Source: Agapanthus africanus
Taxonomy: Eukaryota; Streptophyta; Magnoliopsida; Asparagales; Amaryllidaceae
Length of the DNA stretch: 64,000 nucleotides
Assembly (NCBI GenBank): GCA_030015575.1
Contig: CM057346.1
Coordinates: 564,702,315 to 564,766,314 of the forward strand
Direction: 5' to 3'
Shown: piece by piece, positions 57,401 through 64,000 of the stretch
How positions within the stretch are numbered: position 1 is the first letter of the stretch
Layout: each line of letters starts with the position of its first letter
Made by a program: the position numbers and the translations under genes
Notes under the pieces: model-generated
Told to the model about the DNA's origin: nothing
Seen by the model: only the letters and a program-made list of their open reading frames with translations
The model's database searches: none

Positions 57401-57543
57401 TATCTGTCCAAACCTCCGATATATGGTGCCATAAATCAACTTGGCATCTTCGGAGAGATGGAAGGATAAAACTAAATAACATCTGCCCCTAAATTCAGGT
57501 AAGACGATCCATCCCGGTTCATCTCTGTTTTCGGCGGTAAACA
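54405..57543 (+). mobile_element. Solo LTR of a Tat-type element, plus strand
   Basis: It starts TGTTCCTTCAT and ends TTTTCGGCGGTAAACA, with a perfect ATCCT duplication (54400-54404 and 57544-57548). The last 400 bp match the Tat LTR end of the 19 kb element (ATAAATTAGTCTCYGTATAC; AGGGAAGARCGTCCCCACAA; TTGGCATCTTCGGAGAG). TATA box TATAAATA at 55301-55308. It is a different subfamily from 32081-34779, closer at its end to the solo LTR at 24436-26570 (GGTAAACA end). Confidence 0.9.
54463..54790 (+). repeat. Tandem repeats of about 80 bp with CACGTG and CATATG palindromes
   Basis: Four to five copies of a unit reading GTGTTAAACACGTGAGCG, then CTATATGCAAAGCATATAG, then CGCTGCATTTAAACAA. It is followed by three head-to-tail copies of GATAGAATCAAATTCTATC. 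Related CACGTGAG words recur at 55890-56280. Confidence 0.8.
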
Positions 57544-57715
57544 ATCCTATTCAATTTCTCCAAAACCGGAAACCATCCTCGAATCGAAATAAGTTTCTTC
57601 GAGTTTGTATGCAACTATACGATGGCATACCCAAGCAATATGGATCTTCGTAGTGATACGGAGTGTTCCGGAGAAATGCAAAGAGAAAGTAGGAGCGGCA
57701 GGAATATATGAGAAT

Positions 57716-59952
57716 TTATCGTGAACCATGACAATCCAAAAGCCAAAGTGTTTAAGAAGGTTCAGTTAACTTGGTTTATGAGTTTTAGTTTAAGGTCGGG
57801 TCATGGTCGCTGCCAAAGAGAGAGAGAAAAGAAACACTCAGCATGCGCTGTAACCTAGATTAGATTGGTTAATCATTTTATCTAATCAGGATGGCTCCCA
57901 CTATTTCCTCGAATTCTCCTTCAAACCCTAAAAGGAAAATTCGAGGACACTCTAGGGATTGATACATAATGATGTATGTAAGGTCCCCTGTCTACACATG
58001 CCAGGACCGGTTCTTTGTACTTCATTACATTCTTTGATGATATCTCAAGATTCAGTCATATGTTCCTGTTGTAACATAAGTCCGAAGCTTTTAAGATATT
58101 CACAGAATATAAGTTAGAAGTAGAGAACCAAAAACCGGGTATAAGTATTATGTCCTATGATGAGATCAAGGAGGAGAATACTTGTGCATAGAATTCCTGG
58201 ATTATTTTAAAGGAGAATGAGATTCTCTCTTCGTATTACTCCTCTGAATATACCACAGCACAACGGTGTATCGGAGCGGAGCAATCACACCCTATATGAT
58301 ATGGTGTTCTCTATGATGAGTACTACTGAGTTACCTATTTTCTTTTGGGGGTTGTGCACTTGAGAAGTTGCATACCTATTGAATTAGATTCGAATCAAAT
58401 CAGTGCCTACCACTCCATATGAGATATGGTATGGGAAGAGCCTGTCTCTTAAGTAAGTTAAGATTTGGGATTGTCCGGCCTATGTCAAAAGCAAAATCCG
58501 GACAAGATCGAGGCAAGGTCAGTTCTGTAGAACTGGAAAGGTTCCAGCTATACAAACTACAGCTAATGATTTGATAGAACCAAACGATTCTATAGTCCCC
58601 AAAGAACCTCGGCCTCTCCGCCGATCTAGCAGGGTTCCTCATCCGCCTGAGAGATACTTCGGTTTCTTGATGACAGTGGGAGCGAGGATTGTATAATGAG
58701 ATAATGACCCAACTAGTACCGAGCAGGCCATCGAGAGTAGGGACTCTGTAAGAATGGCTGGATGCTTAGCAATCTGAGATGGAATCCATGTACACCAACA
58801 AAGTATGGACTTTGGTTGCTATATCTGAAGGGTTAAATCCCCATCAGGAGCAAGTATATCTTTAGAAGATTACTTGGTGTAGATGGAAAGGTTGAGACTT
58901 TCAAAGCTAGACTTGTTAAAGGTTTTCGTTATCGACCGGGCGTGGATAATGATGAAACCTTTTCCAGGGACTATGCTTAAGTCCATCCAGATCCTACTTG
59001 CCATTGCTACATACCATGACTACGATATCTGGTGGTTGGGTGCCATGACTGCTTTTCTAAATAATGATTTTGAAGAGAACGTCTATAAGAACACAGCCAG
59101 AGGGCTTCGTAAACAGTGGGAGCAGCGGAAACGTGTGCAAATTGCTTTGAAGGATAAAGCAGGCATCGCGGAGTTGGAACGTCTGTTTTGATGTGGTAGT
59201 CAAAGTGTTTGACTTCATCAAAATGGTAGATGAAACTTGTATATACAAAACGGTAGTAGAGAGTAAGGTGGTCATCCTCGTATTGTACGTGGACAACATA
59301 CTCTTGATAGAAAAAGAGTTTCCTATACTACACACGGTCAATCTCCTCTTATCACAAAGATTCTCCAAATAGGATAAAGGTGATACCTCCTAAATCCTGG
59401 GATTTGGATCTATGAGATAGATCTAAAGGGATGTTAGGGTTCTCACTAGGTTTAGTGAGATGGTATCAATCGATCCTGGAGAGAATCACCGAAAAAGTTC
59501 CAGGGTGATAAGGACGACTGAATGTCAGTCGCAGGCATTGTCTTTACCCTCAGTGGAGGGACGGTATGTTGGAAGAGTTCCAAGCTAGATACCGTGGCAA
59601 ACTAGACGATAAAGGCTGGTAACATCGCTATCAAAGATACTACCAAAGAGGCAGTTTAGGTGTATATTAGTTCATAAGATAAACTAGGTTCCTACCATTG
59701 TATGACAATGGAAGTGTGGCTTTGGCCCAGGAACCCTGGTCCCATCAGTGATCCAAACATATTCTGAGGCAGCATCACCTGATCATGGAGATAGTTGATC
59801 TCCAGGGTGATCGAGGTTAGGAGAGTAGACTCAGAGGACAACACGGCGGATCCACTCACAAAGGCTTTTTCCCAGAGAGAGACTTATATGGGATGGTTGA
59901 GTATTAGATACTGCAACCACTGCTACAGATGACCCTAGTGCAAGTGGGAGAT
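57716..59952 (+). pseudogene. Decayed copia pol, plus strand
   Basis: Remnants in order: integrase core (SDVCGPM-like, FITFFDDISRFSHMF, KSEAF..FTEYKLEVE, ERSNHTLYDMVFSMMS-like); VPTTPYE.WYGK; the pre-RT linker RRSSRVPHPPERYFGF near 58610-58660; RT (MLKSIQILLAIATYHDYDIW, TAFLNNDFEENVY); the catalytic box LYVDNILLIEKEFP (59286-59297), where the second Asp of YVDD is Asn; and near the end DNTADPLTKAF from the RNase H tail, then GTGGGAGATTG and the LTR. gag and much of integrase are missing. Frameshifts and stops are many. The codons retained place it in the Tork/Angela-like part of copia (inference). Confidence 0.8.
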
Positions 59953-62144
59953 TGTTAGTTATATGTATACCCTAGAGGCCATTACTGTACATAGGATGTA
60001 TATTGTAGTGGATGCTGGGACATATATAGGTAGGACTTTCTTGCTCGACATGATAGTACGCTATCTGGTTACTCTTTATGTTAACATGTATACTTGATGT
60101 CTCTCTATTACATGTTGATAAAGCCCTTAGGATGTGTGCTCGACTTCCAGAACTATGATGTAGATCATACTAGTGGGGCCTGGGTAGTCCATGAGTACAT
60201 CCTTCAATATTCCTAGTCGTGGGAATATCGAGACGGGGCATCGATATTCCAGAGTAGACTAGCGTATGTCTTCTCGACCCATGTGATGGGCGATGGATGA
60301 TCCCATATCCATTGGTGTTTGACATCAGAGATGGTATGCGGGTGTTCAGTGGAGACGGGTACACTGAACGGACTCGCCGAGAACTCCCAGATGGTATTAT
60401 ACCTCACGTCAGATGGCAGTTCTCTGGTAACACTGGTACAGCTTAGTCTGTTGACCCGAGATCGTCATAGATTCTTGTGTGTCTCCCACTGTGCTTTGAT
60501 TTTCACCCTACCACGGCTCTATTGAGTCATGCAAACAGGTGGTTTTTGGGTACAGTCCCGATTCACATGGAGGTAATGAGAGATAGGAGGGGATTCGTCT
60601 CTCCCGGTATTGGGGGTTGATGTTGCGCTATGCTCGACTGGCCATAACTGGAAATCCCTGGCCAGGGTTACAGTGATTTACTGGTAAGAGTTATCAGTAG
60701 TCTCACGCTTGTTATGGACCTTACGTCGGCATGACTTATCAAGCTACTGGGGTCTGACGTTTACCACCCCTAGGCGAGATATGCGACATATCAGACGAAC
60801 AGACCGGACTGTACGGTAAGTGTTACTGGTTGGATTCACAGGAGTGTGAGCGGGCTTGCTCGTTGATCTTCTGATCGCTCAATACCCGGGTGTCCGTTAC
60901 GTTTAGCAGACCGCTTGCGGCTTGTGGGTGTTTGATATGATCATCACCTACTGCCGGCGTATTGACGAGTCTTTAGAGTCCTACACAGAGGTTTCCTGGC
61001 TCAAGCGAAATGAAATAGGAGTGCATATGAGATATGTGCGGGACCGAGAATAATACCAGTATGTGATAATGAATTCTATTCTCGCGATTTGTATCATCGG
61101 ACGGTTATATAAGATATAGCCGGGTTACCGAATCAAATGTTGATTCGACATGATGATGCACTTGATATTAGTCGGTTATATGCAATATGACCGGATCATT
61201 AAATCAAGTGTTGATTTAATGATTTAATGTATAATTATATATTAGATATATTACTTTACATTGACTAGTATTGTTCACTTAAGATGGATTTTCTCACTTG
61301 ATTTGCACAAGTTGTATATGTGATATATTTTTGTGCACTAGTTTGTATCATGTTTGATGATACATGCAAACTTGGGTGTGTGTATGCTTTAAACCATGTT
61401 TAGGTTAATGGTTAGGGTTTCATTTACTTTATTTATTTTGGTTAAAAAACTAAATGGTTGCTTTTGTTCCTTTGCTAGAAGCTTCATGATGCTTCATGCA
61501 TCTTTGAAAAAGTAACCATTTTGTTTTTATTCCTTAACCTAACCATTTCACCTAAGCCTTAGTTTATTCTCTACATTAGTAACCTCACCCATGGTTGCTA
61601 AATGATAAGCATCACTTGATTTTCTATTTTGATATTATTCATTCATTCTTTTCTTTCTTCTTCTTCTTCTTCATGAAGAGAAGAAAACCTTGGTAGAAAA
61701 ATTCCAAGTGAGAAATCCAAATCCAAAGTGAACCCACTTCCTATTTCTTCATCCTCTACCACTTGCCATGTAGTAGAGTGTGTTATCTTCACAGGTTTCA
61801 TGACCTAGTGAAGATGGAGCTTGAGTTTGAGTCGCGTCGACGTAGATAATTTTCGGCATCGAAGTCAACGACCTAGCCCGCCCATTTCTCCGATAAAACC
61901 GACGCTAGAGTCCGGGATTCCGATGATCGCAGCGGAGGGACGTCAACACGGAGCTAGAGAAGTGGAGGACCGGATCTACAAAGGTTGTAGTCTCTTTCAC
62001 TTAGTAGCAAAGTAGTTTGCTTGCATTTATTTTCGCCTATCCTCTAGTTAACGATCTTGCATAGGGTTTCTCGGCACATAAATTTTTGAATTTGGCATGG
62101 TTGATCAGTTGTCGAACCTAATGGGTGTGCCTAGGATCCCTACA
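59953..62144 (+). repeat. 3' LTR of the plus-strand copia element
   Basis: It begins TGTTAGTTATATG immediately after GCAAGTGGGAGAT and ends CCTAGGATCCCTACA. Length about 2.19 kb. Its first 900 bp align with the minus-strand copia LTR (shared blocks around TACATGTTGATAAAGCCC, ATCGAGACGGGGCATCG and CCCACTGTGCTTTGATT), at roughly 70-75 percent by eye. A CTTCTTCTTCTTC tract lies near 61660. Confidence 0.82.
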
Positions 62145-62413
62145 GATATAAGCAACATCACAGAAAAGCGATAAGCAACACAGAATAATGGATAATGTAG
62201 GATCCCCGGGTTTCATTTGAGCCGAAAATGAAACCCGACGTTCCCCGGTCGTATGGATAGCCTGTGCAATGTATAACCAAGATCCATACGAGTGCGGCAA
62301 GTTACCCGCCAATCCCGGAAGTGAGGCAACCCCAATCAACAAAGTGAATGGGTCACCCAGCACTTCACGGAATTCGGTAACTTGAGCACCCCTCCGTGGG
62401 TCATCTTATACCC
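62145..62413. other. Unassigned 270 bp
   Basis: No gene or known element recognised. One inverted repeat is seen: GGGTTTCATTT ... AAAATGAAACCC at about 62208-62235. GATCCATACGA and TCGTATGGAT also form an inverted pair (62251-62290). Confidence 0.4.
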
Positions 62414-62873
62414 TGTAATAACCCTAAACTTTATGTACAAATTTTTTCAAAAATACAGAAAGGGGTACTTAAGTCTGAGCACAAGTTATAAGTTTGATTT
62501 GCTTTTGAACAACAAACAAGAGCTTGTAGCTCGCTGGTAAGACCTTGCACTGCTGAACCATAGCACCAGAGTTCAAATCCCATCAGCCATACATTCTTTT
62601 TATTTAAAATTCTTTTAATCTTTTTAGAAGCCCAAGGGTTTGCATGTGCACTACACGTAATAGGATAAGTTACAGAATAAATAAACATGTGCACGAGGTT
62701 ATACCAATCGACACGACACATGGCACCAAGACCCAGGCCCCTCCGCCGGTAATGGACTGGCGAAACACCCTAAATACCCGATACCGCCGGGCTTGCCCGT
62801 TGCAAATGCTTCCATCTTCTTTCTCCTGCATCTCTTCAGCTACCCAACTGATTGTTGGAGATTTTGCGTGTGC
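62414..62873 (+). repeat. 5' part of a Tekay-like LTR, truncated
   Basis: It starts TGTAATAACCCTAAAC and matches, as its reverse complement, the first few hundred bases of the solo LTR at 11526-14345, including the tRNA-like module and TCCCATCAGCCATACATTC. Similarity fades after about 62760, and sequence from 62874 is unrelated. Only about one sixth of the LTR is present. Confidence 0.75.
62519..62588 (+). other. tRNA-like module in LTR (A box and B box)
   Basis: TAGCTCGCTGG (about 62526-62536) and GAGTTCAAATCCC (about 62572-62584), some 110 bp from the LTR start. Almost the same sequence as the module at 14166-14233. Confidence 0.6.
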
Positions 62874-64000
62874 GTTTTAAATTAAAGAATACCACAATCA
62901 AGACGGTGTTGCTTGGTAGCTAGCCGGTTGAGTACGAGTCGGTCCACAGGGAAATCGTGTTCTTTTCTTTAAGTTATAACGAGTTAAGTCCAAAAGAAAT
63001 GGTGGTTTTGATTTACGATCTAAGAATGAGATTAAATTGATTAAAAGTCTTGCTAGGGTTAGGATTAGGTTCGTTTGGAAAAGGGATTCTACCCACTGCT
63101 TTCCTTTCCCTAGTTAAGAATATAGGTGTTAGGATAATAGTCAACAAAAGGGATTAGCACGACTAGGAAGAAACTTAATTTCTTCTTTTTGGTCTTTGTC
63201 CGTTCTTTCTTAACTCTTAGCCCTAACCTCTATTTAAATCAACCACAACCGGTCTAACTAGGGAATCACCGCTATCTTGTGGGATAGGATGCCATAGTGA
63301 GCGGTGTGTGGTTCATTTAAATAGAGTCTGTATTAATTAAAATTATAGGGGCAAGGAAAGGAGTGAGAGAGATTTCCTTCTCTCAAACCTTCCCGATCCT
63401 AATCCTAACAAGTGAGGAATTACTCACTCATTAGGGTATTAACAATAGAATTCATTTTTTTTAATAAATTTTTATATTAGAAAACTAAATTGCAAATATT
63501 AAAAGAACAGATAAAAAATGCAAGAATTAAATTCAGAAAAGGAATGCGAGATAAAAATAAAAATACCTTACTTTATTGAAACCTCTTCAACGATTACAAT
63601 GAAATTAAAATTTAGATCTAGAAATAAAAAGAGGCATCCTAAGAAAGGCACTCTCAAAGAGGCACACCTTTATTTGGCTTTGAGCCCTCCTATTTATAGA
63701 TAGGAAAAACCCTAGGTTTACATTCTGATCCATACATGAAATTAAAAAACAACCCCAAAGACCGAGTCAAAGCACCGACACTCCACCGACACGTGCATTG
63801 TACGGCCGCGGAAACGCGGCAGAAAGGCCTGTTTGGCCGCGGTTCCGCATGGGTTCTTGGGTCCATCTCTTCAAGGTTTCTCTGTGTTGCTTTTATCTTC
63901 TATTTTCTTCACTTGGTTCCTCAGAATCGCTTCTATTTTCTTCCAGATTTCCAATAGTGCAGAATTATGTGGACTTTTACCGTGATCTTCGCTTTGAAGT
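62874..64000. other. Unassigned AT-rich sequence, probably part of another element
   Basis: No coding region recognised. A GAGTACGAGTCGGTCCACAG block near 62930-62950 resembles the untranslated part of plant LTR elements (weak recollection). On the minus strand TATAAATA at 63698-63691 could be a promoter. The rest is AT-rich, with short open frames lacking any domain. Confidence 0.35.

Noticed and set aside
30110-62144. A single copia element with inverted LTRs
   Set aside because: The LTRs differ at roughly a quarter of positions by eye, and pol remnants in both orientations lie between them, so two insertions fit better.
59953-62144. Matching target duplication for the copia elements
   Set aside because: ATATT before 30110 and GATAT after 62144 look similar but do not match, which argues against one element with these ends.

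Overview
This 64 kb window looks like transposon-dense plant chromatin, almost certainly from an angiosperm. Nearly all of it is LTR retrotransposons inserted into one another. I see no intact host gene, rRNA, functional tRNA gene or CRISPR array. The evidence for a plant is the set of lineages: long-LTR Ty3/gypsy chromoviruses of the Tekay/Del type, Tat-type Ty3/gypsy LTRs, Ty1/copia elements ending in a GTGGGAGATTG polypurine tract, a plant mobile domain (PMD) reading frame, and a remnant of a GUB_WAK-type receptor ectodomain.

Layout. 1-18290: the 3' part of an old plus-strand Tekay-like element. Its integrase is cut first by a complete minus-strand Tekay-like element (493-11439, target duplication ATCAC) and again by a solo LTR (11526-14345, duplication CCCTT). 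Its 3' LTR is 15490-18290. 18291-20500: a gag remnant, then unassigned sequence rich in short hairpins and GA/TC microsatellite. 20513-21100: a broken fragment of a host receptor-like gene. 21101-30109: a Tekay-like element with two 3.3 kb LTRs and only about 350 bp between them, itself hit by a solo Tat LTR (24436-26570). 30110-32080 plus 51112-51216: one LTR of a minus-strand copia element, split by a 19 kb insertion.

32081-51106 is the centrepiece: a complete-ended Tat-type element (duplication GCATA, LTRs of about 2.7 kb). It has gag-like reading frames on the plus strand and no protease, reverse transcriptase or integrase that I can find. On the opposite strand it carries what reads as a complete eukaryotic gene: TATA box, a likely leader intron, eight coding exons joined by seven 70-82 bp GT-AG introns all in phase 1, an N-terminal PMD, a coiled-coil C-terminus and AATAAA signals. 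The joined exons total 4263 bp, a multiple of three. The frame is interrupted only by four nonsense codons, each one C-to-T change away from a Gln codon.

51217-62144: decayed copia pol on the minus strand, a tandem duplication split by another solo Tat LTR (54405-57543, duplication ATCCT), then decayed copia pol on the plus strand with its 3' LTR. 62145-64000: a Tekay-like LTR fragment and unassigned AT-rich sequence.

Cross-cutting patterns: (1) tRNA-like modules with Pol III A-box and B-box matches recur at the same offset in several Tekay-like LTRs and near the end of a copia LTR. (2) The Tat LTRs and leader are built from densely packed short palindromes with A-rich loops. (3) Most inactivating mutations are C-to-T or G-to-A nonsense changes rather than indels, as expected for methylated silenced DNA. 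Calls rest on reading motifs, frames, LTR ends and target duplications by eye; no database search was run, so lineage names are inference.
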